This document shows positions 17,270 to 26,076 of a stretch of DNA of 64,000 nt, one piece after another; position 1 is the stretch's first letter, and each line of letters starts with the position of its first letter. The stretch spans positions 186,001-250,000 of the forward strand of contig NZ_JAUSXL010000001.1 of assembly GCF_030815975.1 (NCBI RefSeq), in the 5' to 3' direction. This DNA comes from Variovorax paradoxus. Lineage in GTDB: Bacteria > Pseudomonadota > Gammaproteobacteria > Burkholderiales > Burkholderiaceae_C. Below the pieces are notes generated by a model. That model was not told where the DNA came from, made no database searches, and worked only from the letters and a program-made list of their open reading frames with translations. The position numbers and the translations under genes are program-made.

Positions 17270-18472
17270 TCACGACTTCGAACTGCGGATGGTGACGTCA
17301 GGCCGCTGCAGCAGCGCCGGCGACAGCGCCAGGCCCAGGCCCGCGCCGGGCGGAACCGTCGCATGGCCGGCGCGGACATCGGGCAGCTGCGTCACGAGCT
17401 CGCGATACCAGCCTCCCAGGTAAGCGCGCACCACTTCCTGCAGCACCACATTGGTCGTGCTCATCGCCAGGTGGAGCGACGCCGCGAGCACGACCGGGCC
17501 GGTGCAGTCATGCGGCGCGACCGGTTTGTGAAAGGCCTTCGCCAGGGCCGCGATCTTTCTGGCTTCGGAGAGACCCCCGACCCAGCCCAGGTCCAGCATC
17601 ACATAGTCCACCGCATTGTTCTTGAGCAGCTGGATGAATGGCTGGACGGTGGCCAGCGTCTCGCTGCCGCAGACCGGAATGCGGGTGCGCGAACGGAATT
17701 CGGCGATCGTGTCCAGGTTGGACATCTGGATCGGGTCCTCGACCCAGTAGGGCTTGAACTCCTCGAGCGCCTGCGCGATCCGCACGGCCATCGGCAGGTT
17801 CCACATCGAATGGAGCTCCACCATGATGTCCATCTCGTAGCCGACAGCACGCCGGATTTCGCGGAATGGCTCGAGCGCGGTGTTCAGGTCGCGGGCCGAA
17901 ATCGACTGCCCGCCGCTGGCCTGGGCGAAGGGATCGAAGGGCCAGATCTTCATCGCCTTGTAGCCCTCGGACAGCAGGCTTTCGGCCAACGCCGCGGGGC
18001 GCTTGACGAATGCAACCTGGTCCTCGTAAGGCCCTTCCGGCGCGACGTCGGCGCTGGCCTGCGTCACGGAGCGGCGCTGTGGGGCCTTGTTGTAGGTGTA
18101 GCCCGCGCAGGTGTTGTAGACCGGGACGCGTTCGCGCACGGCGCCGCCGAGCAACTGGTAGAGCGGCTGTTGCGTGACCTGGCCGAACAGATCCCACAGC
18201 GCGATGTCGACCGCCGAAGCGGCGCGCGTTTCGGCGCCGCTGCTGGCAAAGCCGACATAGCCGTACAGCAGGTGCTGGCTGTGGGCTTCGATGGCGAGCG
18301 GATCCTTTCCCAGCAGGTAGGGCGCGACCAGTTCATGGATCTGCGCCTGCACGGCCTGGGCGCCACGAAAGGTTTCCCCCAGGCCCACCAGGCCGGTGTC
18401 GGTGTGGATCTGCACCCACAGGATGTTGGGATAGGCGGCCGCGTGGACCGTATCGACTTGCGTGATCTTCAT
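17270..18472 (-). CDS. Mandelate racemase / enolase-superfamily dehydratase
   Basis: 400 residues. A capping domain is followed by a barrel with the catalytic elements of the mandelate racemase subgroup: K172 and K175 in YKAMKIW, metal ligands E219 (VELHS), E245 (VEDPI) and E271 (GSETL), and an Asp294/His321 dyad (MLDLGWVGG, HDCTGPV). Members dehydrate sugar acids or racemize alpha-hydroxy acids. With the DapA-family lyase downstream, acid-sugar dehydration to a 2-keto-3-deoxy acid is the best guess. A GAGG ribosome site precedes ATG 18472. The exact acid cannot be read from the sequence. Confidence 0.9.
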   Translation of the reverse strand: MKITQVDTVHAAAYPNILWVQIHTDTGLVGLGETFRGAQAVQAQIHELVAPYLLGKDPLAIEAHSQHLLYGYVGFASSGAETRAASAVDIALWDLFGQVTQQPLYQLLGGAVRERVPVYNTCAGYTYNKAPQRRSVTQASADVAPEGPYEDQVAFVKRPAALAESLLSEGYKAMKIWPFDPFAQASGGQSISARDLNTALEPFREIRRAVGYEMDIMVELHSMWNLPMAVRIAQALEEFKPYWVEDPIQMSNLDTIAEFRSRTRIPVCGSETLATVQPFIQLLKNNAVDYVMLDLGWVGGLSEARKIAALAKAFHKPVAPHDCTGPVVLAASLHLAMSTTNVVLQEVVRAYLGGWYRELVTQLPDVRAGHATVPPGAGLGLALSPALLQRPDVTIRSSKS

Positions 18473-18483
18473 GGGGGTCGGCC

Positions 18484-19326
18484 TCAGGCCGCCTTTGGAT
18501 GTTCCTTGACACGGCTGACCAGCTGCGTCGGGTTGACGAATTGCAGCGCGATCAGCAGCCAGGCCAGCGTGACCGCCATGTAGACCATCGCCATTGCATC
18601 GACCGACTGCGGCGCACGAACGCCCGCCGCGAAGACCGCGTAGTACAGGGCCACCACCAGCGTCTGCGAATCCGGGCCGGCCGTCAGGAAGGTCAGCTCG
18701 AACATGCCGATGGTGCGCACCAGCACCAGCAGGGAGGCCGCCAGAATGCCCGGCGCCAGCAGCGGCAGCAGCACATGCCAGAACAGCTTGAAGGTGTTGG
18801 CGCCGAACACGCGGGCGGCGGATTCGAGGTTGGCATCGATCTGCTCGATGAACGGTGTCATCACCAGGATCATGAACGGCACGGCCGGAATCATGTTCGC
18901 CAGGATCACGCCGAAGATGGTGCCCGCGATGTTCGCCTGGTACATCACGGTCGCCAGCGGAATGCCGTAGGTGATCGGCGGGATCATCAGCGGCAGCAGG
19001 AACAGCCCCATCAGCAGGTTCTTGCCGCGGAAGTTGCGCCGCGCCAGCGCGTAGGCCGCCGGCACGCCGATCAGGATCGACAGGAACACGACGGCGGCGA
19101 CCACCTCGATCGTGACCCACAGCACGCTGTCGAGCTGGAACTCCTTCCAGGCGGTCTGGTACCAGTTGAACGTGTAGCCATCGGGCAGCCAGGTGCCGAG
19201 CCAGCGGCGGGCCACCGAGCTGGTGCCGACCGCGGCCACCATGAGTGCGACATTGACGATGAAGAAGCCCATCACCAGTGCAACCAGCGACTTCCAGAGT
19301 TTCATCAGCAGGCGATGCGTATCCAT
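18484..19326 (-). CDS. ABC transporter permease (second permease)
   Basis: 280 residues, about six membrane segments, and the EAA-type loop (ANLESAARVFGANTFKLFWH) that docks to the ATPase. It resembles PotC/ThuG-class permeases of the spermidine/iron/sugar-type importers. The ATG at 19326 directly follows the stop of the first permease, with a 2-base gap. It forms the importer with the genes at 19329, 20189 and 21377. Confidence 0.92.
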   Translation of the reverse strand: MDTHRLLMKLWKSLVALVMGFFIVNVALMVAAVGTSSVARRWLGTWLPDGYTFNWYQTAWKEFQLDSVLWVTIEVVAAVVFLSILIGVPAAYALARRNFRGKNLLMGLFLLPLMIPPITYGIPLATVMYQANIAGTIFGVILANMIPAVPFMILVMTPFIEQIDANLESAARVFGANTFKLFWHVLLPLLAPGILAASLLVLVRTIGMFELTFLTAGPDSQTLVVALYYAVFAAGVRAPQSVDAMAMVYMAVTLAWLLIALQFVNPTQLVSRVKEHPKAA

Positions 19327-19328
19327 GG

Positions 19329-20192
19329 TCAACCTTTGCCGCCGGAGACGGGGCCCCGATAGAACATCCCGCGCGCGCCCAGGACCGCGGCAACGACGAA
19401 CAGCTGCACCACGCCCATCAGCATCGCGACGGCCGAAGCCATGGAATAGTCGTAGCGCTCGAAGGCGGCCTCATACGCCGCGATCGAGATCACCCGGGTG
19501 GCACCGGCCGGCGATCCGAGCAGGACCGCCGACGGAAACACCGAGAAGGCCTGCACGAACGACAGCGCGAAGGCCATCGCCAGTCCCGGGACCAGCAGCG
19601 GCAGATAGATATGCCGGAACTGGTTCCACGGCGTTGCGCCCAGGGTCGAGGCAGCGCGTGGCAGGTTGGGGTCGATGCCCGTGATGTACGACAGCGTGAG
19701 CAGGAACGCGAACGGAAAACCCGAAATGACGAGCGAAATCAGGACGCCCCAATAGTTGTGCGTCAGCCGGATCGGACCTTCGTAGATGTGCAGCCACTGA
19801 AGCGACTGCGACAGCCAGCCCTTGGGGCCGAAGTAGCCGAGCATGCCCTCGGCGATCAGGACGGTGCCCAGCGTCAACGGAATGACCAGCAAGGTGGTGA
19901 CCAATTTCTGGAAGCGGCTGCTGCGGCGCATCTGATAGGCGATCGGCAGCGCCACGCCGACGTTGATCACGGTGGCGGGAACGGCCAGCTTGAGCGTGGT
20001 CCACACCGTGTCGCGCAGGTTGTCAGTGGTGAAGAACTGCGTGTAGTTCGCCAGCCAGTTGCCTTCCATCGGACGGAACGACAGCTGCAAGCCGTAGAGG
20101 AACGGATAGACGAACAGCACCACCATGAACAGCGTCGCCGGCACCAGCAGCAGCAGGGACCGGTCGAACGAAGACGGGCTGGCGCTGGTCAT
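19329..20192 (-). CDS. ABC transporter permease (first permease)
   Basis: 287 residues with about six membrane segments. The EAA loop region reads LPRAASTLGATPWNQFRHIY. It is PotB-like in length and layout. The start overlaps the stop of the ATPase gene by 4 bases, and the stop almost touches the second permease, consistent with equimolar assembly of a heterodimeric channel. Confidence 0.92.
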   Translation of the reverse strand: MTSASPSSFDRSLLLLVPATLFMVVLFVYPFLYGLQLSFRPMEGNWLANYTQFFTTDNLRDTVWTTLKLAVPATVINVGVALPIAYQMRRSSRFQKLVTTLLVIPLTLGTVLIAEGMLGYFGPKGWLSQSLQWLHIYEGPIRLTHNYWGVLISLVISGFPFAFLLTLSYITGIDPNLPRAASTLGATPWNQFRHIYLPLLVPGLAMAFALSFVQAFSVFPSAVLLGSPAGATRVISIAAYEAAFERYDYSMASAVAMLMGVVQLFVVAAVLGARGMFYRGPVSGGKG

Positions 20193-21289
20193 GGCGCCAC
20201 GCCCGCGGCTGCATCGACGGGATAGGCCAGCGCCTTGTCCGGCGCAATGGCCAGCGTGATCGGATCGCCGACTCGCAGGCGCGCCGTCGTGCGCACGATC
20301 AGCTTGAGCCCGTCGGCCACCTCGACATCGACGATGTTGTCGTGGCCGCAGTATTCGACATTGAGCACCCGGGCGGCGAAGCTGTTGTCCACCGGTGAAG
20401 AGACGACGTCGAATTCCTCGGGCCGGATCGCGAGCATCGCCTTGCCGCCGGCGAGTGGCTGCATCGCCCGCGCGGTGAGCGCCAGGCCGCTGCCGGCGAG
20501 CTGCACCGACGCGCCGCCCTCCGAGCGCACGTCCAGCGCCACCAGGTTGCGATAGCCCATGAAGCGGGCCACGTCCAGGTTGGCCGGCTCCGCGTAGATG
20601 CGCTGTGGTTCGGCAATCTGCTGTGCCACGCCGTCCTTCATGACGACCACGCGATCGGCCAGCGACAGCGCCTCATCCTGGTCGTGGGTGACGTAGATCG
20701 TCGATCGTCCCAGCTCGCGGTGAATGCGCCGGATCTCGGCGCGCATCTCCAGCCGCAACTTGGCGTCGAGATTCGACAAGGGCTCGTCCATCAACACCAG
20801 GGGCGGCTCGATGACGATCGCCCGGGCAATGGCGACCCGCTGCTGCTGTCCGCCGGACAACTGGCCGGGCAGCTTGTGCGCCTGCGAGTTCAGCTGCACC
20901 AGGTCCAACGCCCGCTTCACGCGCTGCGCCGACTCGGCGGCCGGCACGCCGCGCATCGCCAGCCCGAACGCGACATTGCGCGCCACGCTCATGTGCGGAA
21001 AGAGCGCATAGTTCTGGAACACCATGCCAAAGCCCCGTTTTTCAGGCGGCAGCACATCGATGCGCGTGTCGTCGAGCCAGATGCTTCCATCCGTCAAGGG
21101 CAGCAGCCCGGCCAGGCAATTGAGGGCCGTCGACTTGCCGCAGCCCGAGGGTCCAAGCAGCGCGATGAACTCGCCGCGCTTGACCGTCATGGTCAAGGCA
21201 TTGAGCGCGGTGAAGCTCTGCACGCCCTTGCCCGCGGCAAAGCGGCGCGTGACGCCATCGAGGCGCAACTCGGAAAAGTCTGAAGTCAT
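20189..21289 (-). CDS. ABC transporter ATP-binding protein (PotA-like)
   Basis: 366 residues. Walker A GPSGCGKST is at 46-54, the Q-loop at FQNYALFP, the signature LSGGQQQR at about 144-151, Walker B LVLMDEP near 164-170, and the switch His in YVTHDQDEA. A C-terminal TOBE-type regulatory domain follows (AIRPEEFDVV). It energizes the two permeases. Two hairpins separate it from the binding-protein gene upstream in the transcript. Confidence 0.95.
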   Translation of the reverse strand: MTSDFSELRLDGVTRRFAAGKGVQSFTALNALTMTVKRGEFIALLGPSGCGKSTALNCLAGLLPLTDGSIWLDDTRIDVLPPEKRGFGMVFQNYALFPHMSVARNVAFGLAMRGVPAAESAQRVKRALDLVQLNSQAHKLPGQLSGGQQQRVAIARAIVIEPPLVLMDEPLSNLDAKLRLEMRAEIRRIHRELGRSTIYVTHDQDEALSLADRVVVMKDGVAQQIAEPQRIYAEPANLDVARFMGYRNLVALDVRSEGGASVQLAGSGLALTARAMQPLAGGKAMLAIRPEEFDVVSSPVDNSFAARVLNVEYCGHDNIVDVEVADGLKLIVRTTARLRVGDPITLAIAPDKALAYPVDAAAGVAP

Positions 21290-21319
21290 GGAGACACAAT
21301 CCTGGAAAAGAAGCAGCCT

Positions 21320-21343
21320 GCAAGCGCCCGCATGGGCGCTTGC
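21320..21343 (-). promoter_or_regulatory. Intercistronic hairpin after the binding-protein gene
   Basis: GCAAGCGCCC GCAT GGGCGCTTGC, a perfect 10-base stem with a 4-base loop, sits between the stop of the solute-binding protein gene (21377) and the ATPase start (21289). Such hairpins commonly protect the upstream mRNA or partly end transcription, giving an excess of binding protein over transporter. That role is inferred; no T-run follows. Confidence 0.55.
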
Positions 21344-21355
21344 GGCATCGGCCGG

Positions 21356-21370
21356 GCGCGCAGTGCGCGC
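21356..21370 (-). promoter_or_regulatory. Second intercistronic hairpin
   Basis: GCGCGC AGT GCGCGC, a perfect 6-base stem with a 3-base loop, lies 7 bases after the stop of the binding-protein gene. It is adjacent to the stronger hairpin at 21320-21343. Confidence 0.4.
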
Positions 21371-21376
21371 CGCGAA

Positions 21377-22567
21377 TCACTTGGTCTTGCGGGTGCCGAT
21401 GTCCTGGTCCCAGCGGCGAAATGCATCGACCATGGCCTTGGTCTCGAGCGGCACGGCATGAGGGAACTGGGCCAGCCACTTGTCGTAGTCAGGCCGTCCG
21501 AACTCCTTGATCACGTCCTGGCTGTCCTTGGGTGCCAGCGACAGCGGCACGTCCTTGACCGCCGGGCCCGGATAGAAATAGCCCTTGTCATAGGTCATCG
21601 CCTGCTGCTGCGGCTTGAGCAGGAAAGCCATCAGGTCGAGAACCACCGCTTGCTTCTCCGGCGGGACGCCCTTGGGAATCACGATGTAGTGCGCGTCGTT
21701 GACCCACGTCATGCCCTTGAACGGCAGCACCTGAAAGTTCTTCGGCACGATGCCCAGCGCCCTGGGGTTGATGTCCCAACCCGTCACCGTGAGCGTCATG
21801 TCGCGCGAGCCTTCGCCCAGTTCCTTCATCACCGCTGCGGTTCCCGTCGGGTAGTACTCGATGCAGGCGTCGAGTTCCTTCAGGTAGGCCCAGGTCTTGT
21901 CCCAACCGTTGATCGGATCGGCAGGATTCTTGTCACCCAGCAGATAGGGCAGCCCCATCATGAAGGTGCGCCCCGGACCGGAGTTGGCGGGCCGTGCATA
22001 GATCAGCTTGTTGGGATTGGCTTTGCACCAGGCCAGCAGGTCCTGGGGCGTCGTCGGCGGCGTCTTGACCTTGTCGGGGTTGAACTCGACCAGCGGGCCG
22101 GCCGGCATGAAGACGATGGCCAGACCATGGTCCTTCGCGAGCGCGTGCATCTTGTAGGCGTTGGGAAGGTAGTTCTCCTGCAGCTTGGGGAACTTGGCCG
22201 CGTAGTCGGGGAACAACTTGACCCACAGGTTCATCTCGAGGCCGGCGGCGAGCGCATCGGTGCCGACAATGATCATGTCGATGTCACTGCGGCCCGCGTT
22301 CTGCATCGCCTTGATCTTGGCCGGGATCTCGGGCGCGGGCGCCTTGGTGAAAGTGAACTTGGAGACCAGCTTGGGGTTCTGCGCCTGGTAGGCCTCAAAC
22401 GCCCCTTGCGTCAGCGCCAGGTTGCCGGCGGCGTCGATCACGTTGATCACCACCGGCGACTTAGGCAGTTCCTGCGCCTGGACCAGGCCGATGCCGGCAC
22501 AGCTCGCCGCCCCGAGAACGGCCGCAATGATGGCGTGGCGATGCCGCGAGAGGGAAACTTGGCGCAT
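21377..22567 (-). CDS. ABC transporter periplasmic solute-binding protein
   Basis: 396 residues from ATG 22567, with an AGGAG ribosome site. A signal peptide (AIIAAVLGAASCAGIGLVQA) is followed by a cluster-I/II extracellular binding-protein fold, similar in layout to the PotD/iron/thiamine-type class (LEMNLWVKLFPDYAAKFP, then YTYDKGYF-like C-terminal helices). It delivers the substrate to the importer encoded downstream. The divergent GntR gene and the operator at 22605 overlap its promoter region. Confidence 0.92.
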   Translation of the reverse strand: MRQVSLSRHRHAIIAAVLGAASCAGIGLVQAQELPKSPVVINVIDAAGNLALTQGAFEAYQAQNPKLVSKFTFTKAPAPEIPAKIKAMQNAGRSDIDMIIVGTDALAAGLEMNLWVKLFPDYAAKFPKLQENYLPNAYKMHALAKDHGLAIVFMPAGPLVEFNPDKVKTPPTTPQDLLAWCKANPNKLIYARPANSGPGRTFMMGLPYLLGDKNPADPINGWDKTWAYLKELDACIEYYPTGTAAVMKELGEGSRDMTLTVTGWDINPRALGIVPKNFQVLPFKGMTWVNDAHYIVIPKGVPPEKQAVVLDLMAFLLKPQQQAMTYDKGYFYPGPAVKDVPLSLAPKDSQDVIKEFGRPDYDKWLAQFPHAVPLETKAMVDAFRRWDQDIGTRKTK

Positions 22568-22604
22568 TCGGAATCTCCTGATGGATGGGCTTGGCAGCGG
22601 GATC

Positions 22605-22615
22605 TTGTAAGACAA
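22605..22615. promoter_or_regulatory. GntR operator candidate TTGT-N3-ACAA (1)
   Basis: TTGT AAG ACAA, a perfect inverted repeat with a 3-base spacer, lies 38 bases upstream of the binding-protein start. The form T-n-G-T-N3-A-C-n-A is the known consensus of FadR-subfamily GntR regulators. A matching site is at 22736. Confidence 0.6.
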
Positions 22616-22735
22616 CTTCCGAGTTGTCATCCGGGTTTTCGCTGAGCCCGCGGACACAGGCTCTCCTCTGGAGGAACAAGGACACTGCGGGAGAGCCACT
22701 CGCCGCTCTCATCAAGTTCCGAAGATCCGCTATAG

Positions 22736-22746
22736 TTGTCTGACAA
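22736..22746. promoter_or_regulatory. GntR operator candidate TTGT-N3-ACAA (2)
   Basis: TTGT CTG ACAA, with the same arms as the site at 22605 and 131 bases from it, lies 22 bases upstream of the gntR-type gene. The pair would let one regulator control itself and the importer operon, possibly by looping. Confidence 0.6.
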
Positions 22747-22767
22747 AGATTCTCGGGTATCGGTTCG

Positions 22768-23481
22768 ATGGCGGAACACTTGCTAGACGTCAATGGCGGC
22801 ACACTGCCCGACCAGATCTACGCCCGGATGGTCGAAGCCATCCTGCGCGGGGACTACGCCGACTCGAAAAAGCTGCCGACGGAAAGCGAACTGGCCTCCC
22901 GATTCGGGGTCTCGCGGCCGACCGTCCGGGAGGCACTGTCGAGGCTGCGATCGGACGGGATCATCGAGTCCCGCCGCGGCTCCGGCAGCCACGTTGTGCG
23001 CGCCCCCGGCACACCGGCATCGAGCATGCCCCCCATCAGGAACTATTCGGACATCGAGCGGTATTACGCCTACCGCACAGTTGTTGAATCGGGGGCGGCG
23101 GCCGCTGCTGCGGAGTTCCGCACTGCCGACGACCTGACGACGATCAGAGCCTGCCTGGAAGCGCAGACCCAGGCCATGAAGGGTGGAAACAAGGGCATCG
23201 AAGAGGACGTCCGCTTCCACAGGGCGATCGCGAGGGCCTCGCACAACCAGTTCTTCGTGGCCGCCGTCGAAACGAGTGTCGCGCCCATCAGGCAATTCAT
23301 GGAACTGGCGCGCAGCGTGCGATCGAAGATGACCGTCGAGCGTGCCCGGCTGGTCCAGGTGGAGCACCAGCAGATCCTCGACGCCATCGAGAAGCGATCC
23401 CCGGCCGACGCCGCCGAGGCCACACGGCTCCATATCCTCAACGCCAAGCGGCGGATCTTCGACGCAGCGAAATTGCGGTAG
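22768..23481 (+). CDS. GntR-family regulator, FadR subfamily
   Basis: 237 residues. The N-terminal winged helix (KLPTESELASRFGVSRPTVR) matches GntR, and the all-helical C-terminal FCD domain has the metal-binding residues spread over HRAIARASHN and MELARSVRSK segments. The FadR/FCD type senses carboxylates, often sugar acids or their breakdown products. It is divergent from the importer/enolase/DapA operon and has a candidate operator in front of each gene, so it is very probably the local repressor. Confidence 0.93.
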   Translation: MAEHLLDVNGGTLPDQIYARMVEAILRGDYADSKKLPTESELASRFGVSRPTVREALSRLRSDGIIESRRGSGSHVVRAPGTPASSMPPIRNYSDIERYYAYRTVVESGAAAAAAEFRTADDLTTIRACLEAQTQAMKGGNKGIEEDVRFHRAIARASHNQFFVAAVETSVAPIRQFMELARSVRSKMTVERARLVQVEHQQILDAIEKRSPADAAEATRLHILNAKRRIFDAAKLR

Positions 23482-23501
23482 CGCGCGACGATTTTGAGAC
23501 T

Positions 23502-25040
23502 ATGTCGAGCCCTGCTACTCCTTCCGATGCAAGCATTGCTGCCTTGCGCGACGCGCTGCGCAGCGGCTCGCTTGCCGAGATTCGAGCGTTGGTTGACAGA
23601 GGCGCCGATTTCGCTGGCTTCCGTGACGAGCATGGCTACGACGCCATGCAGACGGCGGTCTTCGGTTGCGGAGCAACTCGCGACCTGGAGATCGCTGCCA
23701 TCACGCGTCTGCTCGCCGAACAGGGCGTTCGCCTCGATGGCCATTCCTCGTACGGCGAGTCGGCACTGAGCGTGTTGTCGCGGCAGTGTCGCTTCGATGC
23801 GATTCAGTCCTTGCTGGAAGTCGGAGCGCCTGAGAGCCTTCTGGCATGGACGCCGTTGTGCCGCCAAGTAGCGCTTGGAACCATCGGCGACGTTCAGCAG
23901 CGATTGGCGGGCCATCCAGACGAACTGGAGGCGAAGGATCGCTGGTCGCGGACTCCCTTCACGCTCGCGCTCGCGTTGGGCCGGCTGGATGTGGCCGGAA
24001 TGCTGCTCGAGGCAGGCGCCGACTTCGAGGCGACTGACCACGTCCACCGGCCCTCGATTTTTCACGCCGTGATGTCCGGTCGGCCGGACGTTGTCCGATG
24101 GTTGCTCGACCGAGGCGCAAAGGTGGACGCGCCAGACCAGAGCGGCAGCACCGCGCTCGTCGACGCGGTCGAGACGAACGATGTCGCGATGGTTGACCTG
24201 TTGCTTGCGGTTGGAGCCGACCCGAACCATCAGCAAGCGGGCTTTCCGGCGCTCGGCTGCGTCGAATCCCAGACGATGGCGATCCGACTGCTCGACGCAG
24301 GGGCAGATCCCGCGGCGCTGCGATACGAGCAGCAGCGGCTGTTCCTGGCCGCTACAACCGCTGACGTGGACGATCCGTTCGACGGGCTTGGGCTGGCGGA
24401 TTTCGAGCGCTACCGAACGCGCCGTTTCGGACAGTCCAATGCGGAGCCGATGCCCGTGCCTTTCTGGCTCGCGATGGTGCGCTCCGGCCTGACCGGTTAC
24501 CAGGCCGCGAATCGTTTTAGCGCCGAGCCGTTTGACAAGGCGAGACCGGTCTGGTGCGCGAATCGCATGGGTCAGTCGCTCACGCGGCTATCCGACGGCC
24601 GGGTCGTGCAGATTGCCGGCGAGCACGAGGACGGCTACGACCCTGATTTCTGCATCTACAACGACGTCTTCGTCCACCACCCGGACGGTGTACTGCAAAT
24701 TTTCGGCTATCCGGCGGCCGAGTTTCCGCCGACCGATTTCCACACGGCGACACTGGTCGGCGACCGCATCATCGTCATCGGTTCGCTAGGCTACTGGGGC
24801 GAGCGGGGCTACGGAACAACGCCGGTGTTCGCTCTGAATACTCTGAATTGGCGCATCGAGCGCCTGTTGGTCTCGGGCGAGGCGCCGGGCTGGATTCACA
24901 AGCATCGGGCGACACGTCGTGGCGATCACGAGATCGTTGTAACCGGAGGAGAGGTCTTGTCGCGAACCGGCGAAGGCGAAACCTCGCTGACCAATACACG
25001 AACTTTCATCCTGGATCTCCTGGCGGCGCAGTGGCGTTGA
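23502..25040 (+). CDS. Ankyrin-repeat protein with beta-rich C-terminal half
   Basis: 512 residues. The first 300 carry about six ankyrin-like repeats (for example GRLDVAGMLLEAGADFEATD and GRPDVVRWLLDRGAKVDAPD). The C-terminal 200 residues are beta-rich with repeated short strands (DGRVVQIAGEHEDG, IIVIGSLGYWGERG, ITGGEVLS-like) suggestive of a kelch-type partial propeller. No signal peptide or catalytic motif is seen. Similar proteins occur among polymorphic-toxin immunity genes, so a protein-binding/immunity role is possible (inference). A copy of the 3' repeat element lies 74 bases downstream. Confidence 0.8.
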   Translation: MSSPATPSDASIAALRDALRSGSLAEIRALVDRGADFAGFRDEHGYDAMQTAVFGCGATRDLEIAAITRLLAEQGVRLDGHSSYGESALSVLSRQCRFDAIQSLLEVGAPESLLAWTPLCRQVALGTIGDVQQRLAGHPDELEAKDRWSRTPFTLALALGRLDVAGMLLEAGADFEATDHVHRPSIFHAVMSGRPDVVRWLLDRGAKVDAPDQSGSTALVDAVETNDVAMVDLLLAVGADPNHQQAGFPALGCVESQTMAIRLLDAGADPAALRYEQQRLFLAATTADVDDPFDGLGLADFERYRTRRFGQSNAEPMPVPFWLAMVRSGLTGYQAANRFSAEPFDKARPVWCANRMGQSLTRLSDGRVVQIAGEHEDGYDPDFCIYNDVFVHHPDGVLQIFGYPAAEFPPTDFHTATLVGDRIIVIGSLGYWGERGYGTTPVFALNTLNWRIERLLVSGEAPGWIHKHRATRRGDHEIVVTGGEVLSRTGEGETSLTNTRTFILDLLAAQWR

Positions 25041-25113
25041 GCGACCGGTGCCAACGGCCGCTTTGGAGCGAAGGGAAAGACCGCAGTGGGGTCAAAGCTT
25101 CGAGGCTGCGACC

Positions 25114-25139
25114 GGCTACAGTCGGCCAAGAGCAGACGT
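25114..25139 (+). repeat. 3' element copy 1
   Basis: Starts GGCTACAGTCGGCCAAGAGC. It lies 74 bases after the stop of the + strand ankyrin gene and reads in that gene's direction. The first 16 bases recur exactly, reverse-complemented, at 31009-31024. Confidence 0.6.
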
Positions 25140-25273
25140 ACGTTACGGGCCTTAAGTTTTCGCGCGAAAGCGGTGCCGACGGCCCGCTATCCGTGGATAC
25201 ATCGCCCACACACGAAAGAAAGGCAGATGAAACTCGCATGTTCAGATAGGCCGCCGATGTTGAGGGAAACGTT

Positions 25274-25546
25274 ATGAAGTTTGTATGCCCCTGCGGAGCT
25301 GTTGTGCGAGACAACACCGATTACCAGGAACACAAGGCCCACTTCATCTCCGACCAGCTGTACGAGGGCGCTGCAGAGAGGATCCAAGCGGGCGGTGAGG
25401 TGTGGGCAGAGATGCGGCGCGTAACGCGTCCGATGTATCAATGCACCGAATGCTGCCGATTGTTCCTGAGTGATGACGCTGGAAACTTGGTTTCCTTCAA
25501 ACCGGACGAAAGCACCCCGTTCGGAATTCTCAAAGGCAAACTATGA
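25274..25546 (+). CDS. Small cysteine-rich protein of unknown function
   Basis: 90 residues. Cysteines occur as CPC near the N-terminus and as CTECC in the second half, with a nearby His (EHKAHF), so a single zinc-binding fold is plausible. No family was recognised. Its stop overlaps the open frame of the next gene by 4 bases, suggesting co-translation, but the next gene's chosen start is further on. Confidence 0.6.
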   Translation: MKFVCPCGAVVRDNTDYQEHKAHFISDQLYEGAAERIQAGGEVWAEMRRVTRPMYQCTECCRLFLSDDAGNLVSFKPDESTPFGILKGKL

Positions 25547-25593
25547 GGCACTGTCGACCTGCACGTCTCGGCCAGGACCGGACATCGAACCCC

Positions 25594-25929
25594 ATGCACA
25601 GCATCCTATCGGTAGCTCGACACGCAGAAGGCGTTGACTTAAAGGCTCAAGCCATGCTCGTCTTCTCCGCGCTTGGCATCGCAAGATTCGAGGAGCGGTT
25701 TAGTTCGAACTATCCGCCCGATGACCACTACTTCCTTGGCTTCGGAGTGAATGCGTCGATAGAGGTATGCGATGCCGACGAAGAACGGGCGACCGACTTT
25801 CCCTACTGGGTCACGATACGGGGTCCAGTGTCTTGGGGAAATGCGGTTGACACAGTATCGACAGACCCGACGGAGGTCGCTTCAATGCTTCAGCGGGCCG
25901 GCATGCAATCGAAGCTCGGATTGGCTTGA
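25594..25929 (+). CDS. Small protein of unknown function
   Basis: 111 residues from ATG 25594 (MHSILSVARHAEGVDLKAQA). The open frame reaches back to 25543, overlapping the previous gene, and that earlier ATG cannot be excluded. It is acidic, soluble and without recognisable motifs. Size and context match the immunity-like genes of this region. Confidence 0.55.
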   Translation: MHSILSVARHAEGVDLKAQAMLVFSALGIARFEERFSSNYPPDDHYFLGFGVNASIEVCDADEERATDFPYWVTIRGPVSWGNAVDTVSTDPTEVASMLQRAGMQSKLGLA

Positions 25930-26076
25930 CCGTTCGCTTTGGACAGAAGCGAATTTCGGCTTCGGGCCCACTGCGGTCTTCAGACATTGTCCAAAGCTGC
26001 CGGTCGTCGCGCCAAAGCTAAGAGACATCTCCTTTCCACGCATTGTCTAGCCAGGCACGCTGAATAAAATCCAGCC

